Source of the DNA: Nitrospirota bacterium
GTDB taxonomy: Bacteria > Nitrospirota > Thermodesulfovibrionia > Thermodesulfovibrionales > JdFR-88
Direction of reading: 5' to 3'
DNA: 42,893 bases
Assembly (NCBI GenBank): GCA_021825295.1
Contig: JAKAHV010000028.1
Location: 1-42,893, forward strand
Shown piece after piece: positions 6,884 through 16,496 of the stretch; within the stretch, counting starts at the first letter, position 1; every line of letters starts with the position of its first letter. Below the pieces are notes generated by a model that had not been told where the DNA came from, made no database searches, and worked only from the letters and a program-made list of their open reading frames with translations. The position numbers and the translations under genes were made by a program.

Positions 6884-9640
6884 ATGCTTGAAATCTTCCC
6901 TGCGCCGCCCGGCGCATACCGGGTAACAAAGGACCTCATCGAGCAGGCGCTAGCCGGGACAAATGGGCAAAGACACAATGATTTTTCCGGCATCCTGTAT
7001 CTGGCCGCAACCCCTGAAAAGCGGAAAGAGGCCCAAAAACTCTTCCATGAGGTTCTCCAGCCGCGCGGGGCGCCCTTCAGCTATATCCCCCCGCTCATGC
7101 TCACTACGGGGCAGCTTTCAATGAAGCTTCTGAGGGAATCCGGGGGCCTTAGCCCCCTGCCCTTCCCCTCCTGGCTCAGGGCGCCTCTTTTGATGAGGCT
7201 CTCCGGCAAGGGCGCGGGCCACGCGGCAAACGTTGCCGGCTTCATGGCCGAGATCAAAAACCATTTCCCCGGCAAGAAGGCCCCTGAAATCATGGACCTG
7301 CTTGCCCCCGCGCTCTCGGGGCTTGGGATTGCCGAGGAGGTGGGCGAGAGGCTTTCGCAGACCCTGCAGATCATCGCCCTCTACGATGAGGCGCTTGAGA
7401 AAAATGGCTTTCTGGACGCTGCCGGGGCGGCCCATGAGGCCGCGCCGCTAGCGGAAAGACTTGCCATCCACACGCTCATCATGGACGGCTTTTACGAGCT
7501 GACGCCCGCCGAAAAACTGCTGGCGCGCGCCCTCATCGAAAAGGCGGAAAACACCCTGGCGGCCGTCCCGCTGTCAAAAAAATATCCTGAAATTACCGAA
7601 GATTACCTCTGTTTCCTTAAAGGGTTCCCTCATAAGGAAACCTGTCGGGCAGCGGGCGCGGGCACACCCCCCCCCGCTGCGCCAAAATACTTCGCCTGCC
7701 CCTCCAGGGAGGAAGAGGTGGAGACCGCGGCCAGGAGGATAAAGGTCAATTACATATCGGGTGCGTTTACGGACCTCTCCAGGGCGGCCGTTGTTGTCCC
7801 GTCTCTCTCCGAATACACCGATATGATAGAGCGGGTATTCGTAAAATACGGCGTGCCGTGCAGCTTTCCCTCAGGGGCGAGAAATTCCATGCGGGCAAGG
7901 ATGGAAAAAGACCTCCTGGCGGTCTTCGATACGCCCGCGGGCGGCTACGGGGCCCGGCCTCTCGCCACGCTTTTGTCTTCTCCTTTCTTCACGGAAATAC
8001 CCGGGGAGCTAAGAAGATGGTCGGCTTCCATAACCCTCTCGGCCGTGGCAGGCGGGTTCAAGGACTGGATTGCCCTTGAAGGGGCCCCCCGCGCGGGCCT
8101 GGAGTGGCTTAAAAAAAGGTTTCAGCCGCTTGAAAATGAAAATGAAAATGAATCCGGGCTTTTAAACGGCTACCTTGAGGCGCTGAGGGGCCTTGGGTTT
8201 TCGGCCGGCGGTTTTGAAGAGGAACTGGAAGACAGGCTGAACGGCTTTTCGCTTCTTGAGCAGCTTGCGCCCTGCGGTCCGGAATCCTCAAAGGACAGGG
8301 CCAGGGCCTTCAGGGAGGCCCTGGCCAGTATTGTCTCCGGCATAGAGGAAGAGAAGGAGGAGCCGGGGGTAAGGGTCCTCGGTTTCCGGGAGGCGGCGGG
8401 ACTTGAGCCGGAGAGCCTTTATTTCCTTGGCCTTAAGGACGGCGGGATGCCCGCAAGGCCGGAGACTGATTTCTTCCTGCCTGAAAGGCTCCGGGCGGAG
8501 CTTGGCCTCAAAACCATGAAGAAAAACCTGATCGCAGAGGAATTCCTCTTTCAAAAACTGACCTCCGGGCCGGCCTTCGTCCATCTGAGCTACCCGGAGA
8601 TGGAGGCGGACAAGGTATTTCTTCCAAGCATATTCATATCGGAGGGGGAGCCGCTAAAAGACCCGGCCTATGGAATATTTTCAAAGGAGGAGGAGCTTGT
8701 AAGAAAGGGCAGGCTGCCCTATTGCGCTTATCTGAAGGAGATAGCCGCCCGCTCCGCGGCGCGGCGGGAAAAGTCGCGGCCCCGCGCCCTGAGCGTGACG
8801 GACGTCGATTCCTTCAGGGCCTGTCCCCGTTTTTTCTACATGGAAAAGGTCATGGGGCTCGCTCCCGCCGAGGCGGCCCAGTACGGGCTGGAGCCAAAGA
8901 CGGTGGGCACGCTGCTGCATGCGGCCATGGAGGCCCTGATGCCGCTGAAAGACGAGGACGATGATCTCCCGAGCTTCCGCAGTCGCGCAAGCCGGATCAT
9001 CGAAGCCGTCCTTGCGAAGGACGCCGCCGCTGGCGGGGTGCCGCGGTTCTGGGGCAGCCTGCTGAAGGAGACCTTTCTCTCCGCCCTGCCCGGCATACAT
9101 GAAATCGAAGAGAAATTCCGGCAGGAAGGCTTCACCAGGACCGCCGTCATGGCTGAGGGGGCGATAGAAGGCGAACTTAAAGGCATGAGGCTCAGGGGAA
9201 AGATAGACAGGATTGACGAAAACGGTGAGGGCGGCCGGCGCATCCTTGACTACAAGACCGGCGCGGCCGCCTTGAACCCGGGCGACGTCCTCAAAAAAGG
9301 GGCTTCCCTGCAGCTTTTCCTTTATGCCGCGCTCGCTGAGACCCGCGGAATAAAGGACGTGAGCAGCGTGGGGATATACTCGCTAAAGGACCTCAGGGTG
9401 AAACTGGTCCCGGGCAGGTCCGACATAAAGGCGGGCAGGACGCTGAACGACTATGTGGAAGCCGCCCTCGGCTATCTGGAGGAGACCGCGCGCGCGCTGG
9501 AGGCGGGGGATTTTCGCGCCGCGCCCGCCTCGGAGCAGAACTGCAGGAAATGCCATGAAAAACCATACTGCCCGTTCATCCACGGGTCTTTCCCCGCCGT
9601 CTCCTCCTCAAAACCCCGCCAGCGGGGCGTGGAATTATGA
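6884..9640 (+). CDS. addB: AddB-like nuclease/inactivated-helicase subunit
   Basis: 918 aa, smaller than Bacillus AddB but with the same plan. A helicase-like N-terminal part lacks a Walker A motif. A C-terminal RecB-family PD-(D/E)XK nuclease has GKIDRID at about 772-778 and ILDYKTG at about 786-792. Cysteines at about 646 (FRACPRFF), 886, 889 and 895 (QNCRKCHEKPYCPF) match the iron-sulfur clamp around the nuclease. With AddA it processes double-strand ends for RecA loading. Its stop overlaps the addA start (ATGA). ATG 6884 has no clear ribosome site; TATCTT lies 5 bp upstream. Confidence 0.92.
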   Translation: MLEIFPAPPGAYRVTKDLIEQALAGTNGQRHNDFSGILYLAATPEKRKEAQKLFHEVLQPRGAPFSYIPPLMLTTGQLSMKLLRESGGLSPLPFPSWLRAPLLMRLSGKGAGHAANVAGFMAEIKNHFPGKKAPEIMDLLAPALSGLGIAEEVGERLSQTLQIIALYDEALEKNGFLDAAGAAHEAAPLAERLAIHTLIMDGFYELTPAEKLLARALIEKAENTLAAVPLSKKYPEITEDYLCFLKGFPHKETCRAAGAGTPPPAAPKYFACPSREEEVETAARRIKVNYISGAFTDLSRAAVVVPSLSEYTDMIERVFVKYGVPCSFPSGARNSMRARMEKDLLAVFDTPAGGYGARPLATLLSSPFFTEIPGELRRWSASITLSAVAGGFKDWIALEGAPRAGLEWLKKRFQPLENENENESGLLNGYLEALRGLGFSAGGFEEELEDRLNGFSLLEQLAPCGPESSKDRARAFREALASIVSGIEEEKEEPGVRVLGFREAAGLEPESLYFLGLKDGGMPARPETDFFLPERLRAELGLKTMKKNLIAEEFLFQKLTSGPAFVHLSYPEMEADKVFLPSIFISEGEPLKDPAYGIFSKEEELVRKGRLPYCAYLKEIAARSAARREKSRPRALSVTDVDSFRACPRFFYMEKVMGLAPAEAAQYGLEPKTVGTLLHAAMEALMPLKDEDDDLPSFRSRASRIIEAVLAKDAAAGGVPRFWGSLLKETFLSALPGIHEIEEKFRQEGFTRTAVMAEGAIEGELKGMRLRGKIDRIDENGEGGRRILDYKTGAAALNPGDVLKKGASLQLFLYAALAETRGIKDVSSVGIYSLKDLRVKLVPGRSDIKAGRTLNDYVEAALGYLEETARALEAGDFRAAPASEQNCRKCHEKPYCPFIHGSFPAVSSSKPRQRGVEL

Positions 9641-12636
9641 CCGGCTTTTTCGATACGCAAAAGAGCTTCGTCATATCCTCGCCCGCGGGGTCCGGGAAGA
9701 CGGAAAAACTCGCCCGAAGGTACATAAGCCTGATCGCATCGGGCTCCGAGGTGGAGCGCGTGCTCGCCATCACCTTCACCGAGAAGGCGGCCTCGGAGAT
9801 GAAGCAGCGCATACTGAAGATCCTGGCCTCTGAAAACCCGGAGCTTTACGCGGGAATCCGGCCGCGCGTGCCGCTCATGAGGATATCCACCATCCATTCC
9901 TTCTGCCTGAGGCTGCTGCGCCGGTTCCATCTGGAACTCGGGCTTGATCCGGCGCTTAAAGTGGCCGACGAGGCGGTCTCGGCCTTCCTCATCCGGGACT
10001 CCATAACGGATGTCCTGAAAAGCGAACAGGACAGGCCGGGTCTCTTTTTTGACCTCATGAGGGAGCGTGGCATAAGGGGCTGGGACGGATTTTTGACCCA
10101 TCTCACGGAGATATTTAGGCTGAGGCCGCTGTCGGAGCTTATACTGGAGGAGCCCCTGGACATCAGGGAGGGCCGCGAGTCCATGCTGCTTGCGCTTTTC
10201 ATCCGGTGCCTTGCCGCCTACAGGGCAAAGAAGGAGGAGGCCAGGCTGATAGATTTCAGCGACCTGGAAATCCTCGCCTACAAGGCCCTGCTGAAGAGCC
10301 CGCACTGGCAGAACATCCTCTACAGCTTCGATGAATACACGGACCATATCCTGGTCGACGAATTCCAGGACACAAGCGCCCTCCAGTGGCGCATACTGGA
10401 TAAGCTCACGGAGGAGTGGCGGGCGGGTCTCGGGGCAAAACGAGAGGCCGGCGCCGTGCCGACTTTCTTCCTGGTTGGAGACGAGAAGCAGTCAATCTAC
10501 CTCTTCCGCGGCGCCGACGTCACGGTTATGAAAAAGGCCAGACACCGGCTGGAAAATTTCCTCGGCCCGGAGTTCGAATTCCATCAGGCAAAGGACAATT
10601 ACAGGAGCCTGCCCGCAATAATTGAATTCACAAACCGCCTCTTCGAGAAGCTCATGCCCAGGCAGACCAGTCTTCCGCTCAGTCAGCAGACTGGTCCGCA
10701 GGTTGGTCTGCAGACTAGTCAGACTGGTCTGTGGCAGGTGGACTATTCCCCCTTCGAGGCAAAAAGAGAGGGCGCGGGCAAGGTGGAGCTTCTTTTGCTG
10801 GATGAACCGGCCGGCCCCAACGAGACCAGTCCCGGCGTGACCAGTCCCGCTCCGGGCCGGACGAGGGACAAGCGCGCCCTTGAGGCCCTGGCCCTGGCAA
10901 AGCTTATAAAGACGATGCGGCGGAATTTTACTATCTATTGCAACGGCGGCAGCGGAAGCGGCGCGGGCGGCAGGCCGTGCGAATACGGCGACATGGCGGT
11001 GCTCCTCAGACAGAGGACGCACCTGGCCGCCTTCGAGGAGGCTTTCAGGGGCGCCGGGGTGCCGTTTCTTGTGGTAAAGGGCATGGGCTTTTATGAAGAG
11101 CCGGAGGTGGCCCTGCTGCGGGAGTTTGCATGTTTCATCGCCCGGCCGGAAGACGACTACAGCCTCTTTTGCCTGCTTCGCTCCCCGCTTTTCGGGATGA
11201 GCTACGAGAGCCTCCGGAGGCTGCGCGCCAAAAATGTCCCCCTCATCGATGTGCTGCGCGCCGCCCGCTCCAAAGGGCACCGGCAGACGGCTGCAATGCT
11301 GGACGGGTTCATAGCCTCCGGCAGGGCGCTGCCGCTGTCGAGGCTCATCGAGCTTATGCTGGTCAGGACCGGGGGATGGCGGCATTTCTGGGAGCCGCCG
11401 AGGCACGCCAATGTCAAAAAGTTCATCCAGATGGTCGAGTCGTGGGAATCGGAGGGGCTGAACCTGATAGAGATAAGGGACAAGCTGCTCGCCGACAGGT
11501 TCAGGGCCGAAGTCCCGAAGGCCAACGTGAACGCGGAGGGCATGGACGTGGTGAAGCTGATGACCGTCCATGCCGCAAAGGGGCTCCAGTTTCCCATATT
11601 GTTTCTGCCCAGCCTCGACGAAGACATAAGCCCCAAGAGCCCCCCCGTAATCATAGAGGAAAAAATCCCTGCCGGCTCTCCGGACAACAGGCAGGCGGAG
11701 GGTTTTAGCTTCAGGTACGAGCCGGACTCCGGGGGCAGAAAAAAGATGCCGGAGTTCGAGCGAAACAGGATCAAGGAGCTGGAGGAGGAAAAAAGGCTCT
11801 TCTACGTCGCGGCCACAAGGGCCATGGATTGCCTGATATTAAGCGGAATTCGCCCCGCCAACGGAAAACCCAAGGGCAGGCTCAATTACCTCGTGGAGGC
11901 CTTTGGAAGCGGGATACTTGAGAAGGATGCGGGAAAAAACATCGCGGAAGACCTCCCGTTTTGCATATCGGGCGGCCCGGAGCTGGAAGAAAATTATGAA
12001 AAGGGCACAGGCATGGAATTCTCCGCCGGCAGGCATTTCATGGACGGCCCTCTCTATGCCGAGCCCTTCGAGTACGATGCCGCGGTAAAGACAAGGGACG
12101 TGACCGAGGATATCCTTGTGAAGACAAGACACGGCAGGGACTGGGTCCTCATGGGCAGGCTCATGCACCAGGTGCTGGAGGAGATTTCCGCCGGCAGGCT
12201 GCGCCCTGAAGAGGCGGGCCGCCGTGTGCAGACCATATTGAAAGAGTTTTTCATATTCGGAGAGGCCAGGGGGAAATTTTTCCTCGACACGGTGGTTGGC
12301 GACATAGACGCCATGACGAAAAAAGGCATCCTGGAAGATGTCGTGCTGCCAAAACCTGATTCGTTCACCGAGCTTGCGTTCGTCCATCACAAGGGGAAAA
12401 CACTGTACAAGGGCCGCATTGACAGGCTGATAATAAAAGACGGCGCCCTCTTCGTCTACGACTACAAGAGCTTCCCGGTGAGGAGGCGGGAGATAGGCGA
12501 GCTGGTGGAGAAATACAGGTTCCAGATGGAGCTGTACAGGGAGGCTGCCGAGGACATCTTCCACCTTCCGGCAAGGGCTTTTCTGGTCTTTACTCATCAG
12601 CAGGAGATGCTGGAGATAACTCCGGGGCAGGGATAA
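9637..12636 (+). CDS. addA: AddA-like SF1 helicase-nuclease subunit
   Basis: 999 aa. UvrD-type motifs are intact: Walker A SPAGSGKT (about 15-22), VLAITFTEKAASEMKQRI, ILVDEFQDTSALQWRIL (about 238-254), FLVGDEKQSIYLFRGAD, LMTVHAAKGLQFPILFLP (about 642-659) and LFYVAATRAMDCLIL. The C-terminal nuclease has LMGRLMHQVLEEI and GRIDRLI...VYDYKSFP. It powers end resection with AddB. Between about residues 340 and 410 lies a low-complexity insert (QTSLPLSQQTGPQVGLQTSQTG) built from repeated GACCAGTC/GACTGGTC octamers, listed separately. The ATGA overlap with addB supports coupling. Confidence 0.95.
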   Translation: MTGFFDTQKSFVISSPAGSGKTEKLARRYISLIASGSEVERVLAITFTEKAASEMKQRILKILASENPELYAGIRPRVPLMRISTIHSFCLRLLRRFHLELGLDPALKVADEAVSAFLIRDSITDVLKSEQDRPGLFFDLMRERGIRGWDGFLTHLTEIFRLRPLSELILEEPLDIREGRESMLLALFIRCLAAYRAKKEEARLIDFSDLEILAYKALLKSPHWQNILYSFDEYTDHILVDEFQDTSALQWRILDKLTEEWRAGLGAKREAGAVPTFFLVGDEKQSIYLFRGADVTVMKKARHRLENFLGPEFEFHQAKDNYRSLPAIIEFTNRLFEKLMPRQTSLPLSQQTGPQVGLQTSQTGLWQVDYSPFEAKREGAGKVELLLLDEPAGPNETSPGVTSPAPGRTRDKRALEALALAKLIKTMRRNFTIYCNGGSGSGAGGRPCEYGDMAVLLRQRTHLAAFEEAFRGAGVPFLVVKGMGFYEEPEVALLREFACFIARPEDDYSLFCLLRSPLFGMSYESLRRLRAKNVPLIDVLRAARSKGHRQTAAMLDGFIASGRALPLSRLIELMLVRTGGWRHFWEPPRHANVKKFIQMVESWESEGLNLIEIRDKLLADRFRAEVPKANVNAEGMDVVKLMTVHAAKGLQFPILFLPSLDEDISPKSPPVIIEEKIPAGSPDNRQAEGFSFRYEPDSGGRKKMPEFERNRIKELEEEKRLFYVAATRAMDCLILSGIRPANGKPKGRLNYLVEAFGSGILEKDAGKNIAEDLPFCISGGPELEENYEKGTGMEFSAGRHFMDGPLYAEPFEYDAAVKTRDVTEDILVKTRHGRDWVLMGRLMHQVLEEISAGRLRPEEAGRRVQTILKEFFIFGEARGKFFLDTVVGDIDAMTKKGILEDVVLPKPDSFTELAFVHHKGKTLYKGRIDRLIIKDGALFVYDYKSFPVRRREIGELVEKYRFQMELYREAAEDIFHLPARAFLVFTHQQEMLEITPGQG
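10665..10846 (+). repeat. Cluster of GACCAGTC / GACTGGTC octamers inside addA
   Basis: GACCAGTC occurs at 10665-10672, 10824-10831 and 10839-10846; its reverse complement GACTGGTC at 10689-10696 and 10722-10729; a palindromic variant GACTAGTC at 10713-10720. They encode Gln/Thr/Gly/Pro/Ser-rich residues not expected in the helicase core. The same octamer recurs in tandem in the SBBP gene at 19.43 kb. This looks like an in-frame intragenic repeat insertion. Confidence 0.7.
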
Positions 12637-12670
12637 CCGCGGTAAAAACCTTGTGATAGAATAAACAAGC

Positions 12671-13651
12671 ATGCTTGGTTTCATTGGCAAACGCCTGGTC
12701 CAGATGGTCCCGATACTGCTTGGGATTACCATAATCACGTTTGCGGTCGTGCACCTGGCCCCCGGCAGCCCCGTGGACGTCCAGACCTCGATGTCGCTGA
12801 AAACCTCCGCGGAGGCAAGGGCTAACCTCAGGAAACTCTACGGGCTGGACAAACCCCTCACCACGCAGTACATCGAATGGCTCGGGAGGTTCGTAAAACT
12901 CGATTTCGGGAAATCCTTCACCGACGGCCGGGACGTGCTCCACAAGATCGCCGAGCGCATCCCCGTCACGCTGGCCATAAACGTCCTCTCACTCATCCTC
13001 ATCTTCATCGTGGCCCTTCCGGTCGGGATTTTATCGGCCACAAAACGATACTCGCTGTTTGACAAGATAAGCACCGTGCTTGTCTTTATCGGGTTTTCGA
13101 CCCCTACGTTCTGGCTGGCGCTGCTGCTCATGATACTCTTCGGGGTGCAGCTTGGGATACTGCCAATCTCCGGCATCCAGAGCATAGACGTATCGGGGCT
13201 GGGGCCTCTGGGAAGGCTGGCCGACTGGGGACGCCACCTCATCCTTCCGGTATTCGTCTCCGCCTTCGGGGGCATCGCGGGTCTGTCCCGCTACAGCCGC
13301 TCCAGCATGCTTGACGTCATACGGCAGGACTATATAAGGACGGCAAGGGCAAAGGGCCTGCCGGAGAGTCAGGTCATCTGGCGGCACGCCCTTAGAAACG
13401 CCCTTCTGCCCATCGTGACCATCATGGGACTCTCCGTGCCCGGGCTCATCGGGGGCGGCGTGATATTCGAGACGATATTCTCAATCCCCGGAATGGGTCA
13501 ACTATATTACCAGTCCGTCATGTCCAGGGACTACCCGACCATAATGGGCATAATGGTCATTTTCGCCGTGCTCACCCTTATCGGCAACCTGGTTGCGGAC
13601 ATCGCCTACGGGCTGGTGGACCCCAGGATAAGGCTCGGGGGGCAGAGGTGA
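12671..13651 (+). CDS. dppB: DppB/OppB-type ABC transporter permease
   Basis: 326 aa, standard for the first permease of peptide/nickel (PepT family) importers. The N-terminus ([19 protein letters not shown]) is typical. Several membrane helices follow, with the EAA-type loop [21 protein letters not shown] and a C-terminal [11 protein letters not shown]. It forms the channel with DppC and imports oligopeptides or related solutes using energy from ATPase subunits. No binding protein or ATPase gene is adjacent, so the substrate cannot be stated. It begins 34 bp after addA, with TAGAAT 8 bp upstream of the ATG and no ribosome site. Confidence 0.93.
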   Translation: MLGFIGKRLVQMVPILLGITIITFAVVHLAPGSPVDVQTSMSLKTSAEARANLRKLYGLDKPLTTQYIEWLGRFVKLDFGKSFTDGRDVLHKIAERIPVTLAINVLSLILIFIVALPVGILSATKRYSLFDKISTVLVFIGFSTPTFWLALLLMILFGVQLGILPISGIQSIDVSGLGPLGRLADWGRHLILPVFVSAFGGIAGLSRYSRSSMLDVIRQDYIRTARAKGLPESQVIWRHALRNALLPIVTIMGLSVPGLIGGGVIFETIFSIPGMGQLYYQSVMSRDYPTIMGIMVIFAVLTLIGNLVADIAYGLVDPRIRLGGQR

Positions 13652-14502
13652 GCCTGAGGGGCATCGTCTGGCGGAGGTTCAGAAAAAACACCCTGGCCCT
13701 GGGCGGCTCCGCGGTGGTCCTGGCGCTCATCCTGACGGCGAGCCTCGCCCCTCTGATATCGCCCTACACACCCACCCATATCGATATAGACCACGTCCTT
13801 GCGCCGCCGAGCTGGCGGCATCCCTTCGGCACCGACGAGCTCGGCAGGGACGTGCTTTCAAGGATGATCTGGGGCAGCCGGGTCTCCCTGAGCGTGGGTT
13901 TTATCGCCATGGGCATAGCCGTGCTCATAGGAATTATCGTCGGCTCGCTAGCCGGGTTTTATGGCGGAAAGGTGGACGCCGTGCTCATGCGGTTTGTGGA
14001 CATGATGCTCGCCTTTCCTTCCTTCGTCCTGATACTTGCGGTGATCGCCATAGTGGAGCCCTCCATCTTCACGATAATGGCGGTTATCGGGGTCACGGGC
14101 TGGATGGATGTGGCAAGGCTTGTGAGGGCGGAATTCCTCACGCTGAAGCAGCGCGACTTCGTGCTGGCCTCGAAGTCTGCCGGGGCAGGCAGCCTCAGGC
14201 TCATCTTCCGGGAGATACTGCCAAACGCGCTTACACCCGTCTTCGTGGCCGCCACCTTCGGGGTGGCGGGGGCGATACTGACGGAGTCCTCCCTGTCTTT
14301 CCTCGGCATCGGCGTGCAGCCCCCGAACCCAAGCTGGGGAAACATCCTCGCCTCAGGCAAGGACAACATAGAGACTGCCTGGTGGCTCTCCTTCTATCCC
14401 GGGCTTGCCATACTGATAACGGTGCTGAGTTACAACCTCGTAGGGGAAGGGTTAAGAGACGCCCTGGACCCGCGCCTTTGGGAAGCCGAACGGCTCCCCT
14501 GA
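13648..14502 (+). CDS. dppC: DppC/OppC-type ABC transporter permease
   Basis: 284 aa from GTG 13648, overlapping the dppB stop (GTGA). It has the family's N-terminal helix, the [21 protein letters not shown] motif, the loop with [34 protein letters not shown], and the closing [13 protein letters not shown]. It is the second channel subunit of the PepT-type importer. A hairpin with a T-rich tail directly after the stop indicates that transcription ends here, so the two permeases form the end of the unit. Confidence 0.93.
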   Translation: MSLRGIVWRRFRKNTLALGGSAVVLALILTASLAPLISPYTPTHIDIDHVLAPPSWRHPFGTDELGRDVLSRMIWGSRVSLSVGFIAMGIAVLIGIIVGSLAGFYGGKVDAVLMRFVDMMLAFPSFVLILAVIAIVEPSIFTIMAVIGVTGWMDVARLVRAEFLTLKQRDFVLASKSAGAGSLRLIFREILPNALTPVFVAATFGVAGAILTESSLSFLGIGVQPPNPSWGNILASGKDNIETAWWLSFYPGLAILITVLSYNLVGEGLRDALDPRLWEAERLP

Positions 14503-14503
14503 T

Positions 14504-14531
14504 TCCCTCCCTTATTGGAGGGGATTTTATT
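14504..14531 (+). terminator. Intrinsic terminator after dppC
   Basis: The stem CCCTCC / GGAGGG (14505-14510 with 14517-14522) has a 6-nt loop and is followed by a T-rich run ending at about 14531. It begins 2 bp past the dppC stop. Confidence 0.6.
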
Positions 14532-14674
14532 CTGGATGCCGGCTTTTGCCTTATGACGGAACATACAGCGCCATGTCAATTCTATTTGGGGAAGACTAAT
14601 AACTTAAAGGCATTTACTTCCAAGGAATATGCGTCGAACTACTGTTAATAAGCCGTTTGCCATTAAGGGGGCAC

Positions 14675-14712
14675 GGGGGCGCAGCCCCCGACCTTAAGGG
14701 CGGGCGGGTGGG
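14675..14712. repeat. Short GC-rich palindromic repeat, copy 1
   Basis: It contains GGGGGCGCAGCCCCCG then TTAAGGGCGGGCGGG, matching the copy at 15384-15419. It begins right after the pyrE stop on the minus strand, where its hairpin could act as a transcript end. It is REP-like in size and form. Confidence 0.6.
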
Positions 14713-15294
14713 CTAATTAAAATCCTCCATGCGGAATATGCTGTAAAGCGGCACGCCCAGGGCCTCCACGTTTTTCTTCCCTTCGTGCTCGCCCCTGTCC
14801 AGAAGCACTATCGCGGCAAGGATTTTAAGGCCGGCGGCCCTGGCGGCCTCGATCGCCTTTATGGTCGATTTGCCAGTCGTAAGGACGTCGTCCAGGATCA
14901 CCACCTCATCGCCTTCCTCCACGTTGCCTTCCACCTGCTTCATCGTACCGTGGGTTTTAGGCTCCTTCCTTATGACGAAGGCCTCTACGGGCCTTTCCCT
15001 TGTGAAGGAGCAGTAGGCAACCGACGTTGCTATGGGGTCCGCGCCCATGGTGAGCCCGCCAACGGCCCTGGGGGAAAGTCCCAGCTCCGAAAGCCTGTCA
15101 AAGATGATGTTGCCTATGAGGAATTGCCCTTCGGGCGAGAGGGTCGCCATCCTCAAGTCGAAATAGAAGTTGCTCATCTTGCCCGATGTGAGCTTGAATA
15201 CCGGCCTGTCGCTCTTTAAAAAACAGTTCGCCTTGATGAATTGCCTCAGCCGCTCCCAGTTGGGCGTTGAATTATTAGACACTGAATTGGACAT
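14713..15294 (-). CDS. pyrE: Orotate phosphoribosyltransferase
   Basis: 193 aa from ATG 15294. The frame stays open to 15459, but the extra N-terminal part has unrelated composition and crosses the GC-rich repeat. The enzyme joins orotate to PRPP to make OMP in pyrimidine synthesis. The PRPP motif is VVILDDVLTTGKS; FKLTSGKMSNFYFD and GGLTMGADPIATSVAY are typical. TAAAAT lies 7 bp upstream of the ATG and no ribosome site is visible, so the transcript may be leaderless. It stands alone between divergent and convergent units. Confidence 0.94.
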   Translation of the reverse strand: MSNSVSNNSTPNWERLRQFIKANCFLKSDRPVFKLTSGKMSNFYFDLRMATLSPEGQFLIGNIIFDRLSELGLSPRAVGGLTMGADPIATSVAYCSFTRERPVEAFVIRKEPKTHGTMKQVEGNVEEGDEVVILDDVLTTGKSTIKAIEAARAAGLKILAAIVLLDRGEHEGKKNVEALGVPLYSIFRMEDFN

Positions 15295-15383
15295 GGGGTA
15301 GATTTTATCAGAGCGGCGAGCACAAAGACAATCGGCAGCCGGCATGGGTCCCCGGCCCACAAAGAAGCGAGAGGCAGGGGCTC

Positions 15384-15419
15384 GGGGGCGCAGCCCCGCA
15401 TTAAGGGCGGGCGGGCGGG
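15384..15419. repeat. Short GC-rich palindromic repeat, copy 2
   Basis: It contains GGGGGCGCAGCCCCG then TTAAGGGCGGGCGGG, in the same orientation as copy 1 at 14675-14712. It lies between pyrE and the heptose-kinase gene, so pyrE is bracketed by the two copies. Confidence 0.6.
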
Positions 15420-15473
15420 AAATTATGATAAAATACCTTAATTTTCCCTTTCGGGGCATGAGGGTTTTTAAAA

Positions 15474-16496
15474 ATGAAGACCAGGAATTTTTCCAGGCTT
15501 GTAGACGGATTCAGGAAGAGAAGGGTCCTTGTAATCGGGGACCTGATCCTTGACAGATATATCTGGGGCAAGGTAAGCAGGATTTCGCCCGAGGCGCCGG
15601 TGCCGGTCGTGGACGTCATAAACGACAATTTCATGCTGGGCGGCGCGGCCAACGTGGCCAACAACATCGTCTCGCTGGGGGGCAAGGCGGTCGTCCTCGG
15701 CATCACCGGCAGGGACAGCGCCGGCGAGGTGCTGAAAAAAATGCTTGCGGCCTCCGGCTCCGAGCCGGTACTGGTAGAGGACTGCCGGCCCACCTCCGTG
15801 AAGACGAGGGTCATAGCCCACAGCCAGCAGGTAGTAAGGTTCGACATGGAAAACAGGGACCATCTCTCCGGCAGGCAACTGAAGGACATGCTGGCCCTGC
15901 TTGATGAGCAGGTGGGACGCGCGGACGCGGTGATAATATCGGATTACAAGAAAGGGGTCGTCTCCGGGGAGCTGATGAGACACCTGGTAAAGACGGCAAA
16001 GGACAAATTCATCGCCGTAGACCCGAAGGTCGGCCATTTCCACCTCTACAAGGGGGTGTCCCTCATAACGCCGAACCTGCTTGAGGCGTCCGAGGGGTCC
16101 GGCAGTCCCATAACGGACGAGCCGTCGCTTTTAAAGGCCGGTCGCTCCCTTCTGGGCAAACTCCGGCTTAGCGCCGTGCTGATTACACGGGGCGAGGAAG
16201 GGATGAGCCTCTTCACCCGGACCGGGATCAGGCATATCCCGACCGCGGCCATGAAGGTCTTCGATGTGACCGGCGCCGGCGACACCGTAATCGCCGCCTT
16301 CAGCCTCGCATACGCAAGCGGGGCGACGATGGAGGAAGCCGCGGTCATCGCCAACCACGCGGCCGGGATTGTAGTGGCCCAAGTCGGCACGGCTACAGCA
16401 ACCGCCGGGGACCTGAAAAAATCCCTGAACGATAACGAAATCCTGCGCGGCATTGGAAACAAAAAGCCCGGGAAAAAAGTAAAGGGGCAAAAGTGA
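15474..16496 (+). CDS. rfaE1: D-glycero-beta-D-manno-heptose-7-phosphate kinase (RfaE domain I)
   Basis: 340 aa, covering only the kinase half of the bifunctional HldE. It belongs to the PfkB/ribokinase family and phosphorylates D-beta-D-heptose 7-phosphate at C1 for ADP-heptose synthesis (LPS inner core). Seen: VLVIGDLILDRYIWGKVSRISPEAP at the start (shortened), MLGGAANVANNIVSLGG, and the catalytic-base motif DVTGAGDT at about 264-271. The adenylyltransferase domain is absent and would be encoded elsewhere. GAGGG about 10 bp upstream supports the ATG. The last 4 bp overlap the next gene (GTGA). Confidence 0.92.
   Translation: MKTRNFSRLVDGFRKRRVLVIGDLILDRYIWGKVSRISPEAPVPVVDVINDNFMLGGAANVANNIVSLGGKAVVLGITGRDSAGEVLKKMLAASGSEPVLVEDCRPTSVKTRVIAHSQQVVRFDMENRDHLSGRQLKDMLALLDEQVGRADAVIISDYKKGVVSGELMRHLVKTAKDKFIAVDPKVGHFHLYKGVSLITPNLLEASEGSGSPITDEPSLLKAGRSLLGKLRLSAVLITRGEEGMSLFTRTGIRHIPTAAMKVFDVTGAGDTVIAAFSLAYASGATMEEAAVIANHAAGIVVAQVGTATATAGDLKKSLNDNEILRGIGNKKPGKKVKGQK

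Noticed and set aside
10665-10846. Possible CRISPR array from repeated octamers
   Set aside because: Repeats are 8 bp, irregularly spaced, in both orientations and within an intact helicase gene; no cas genes.
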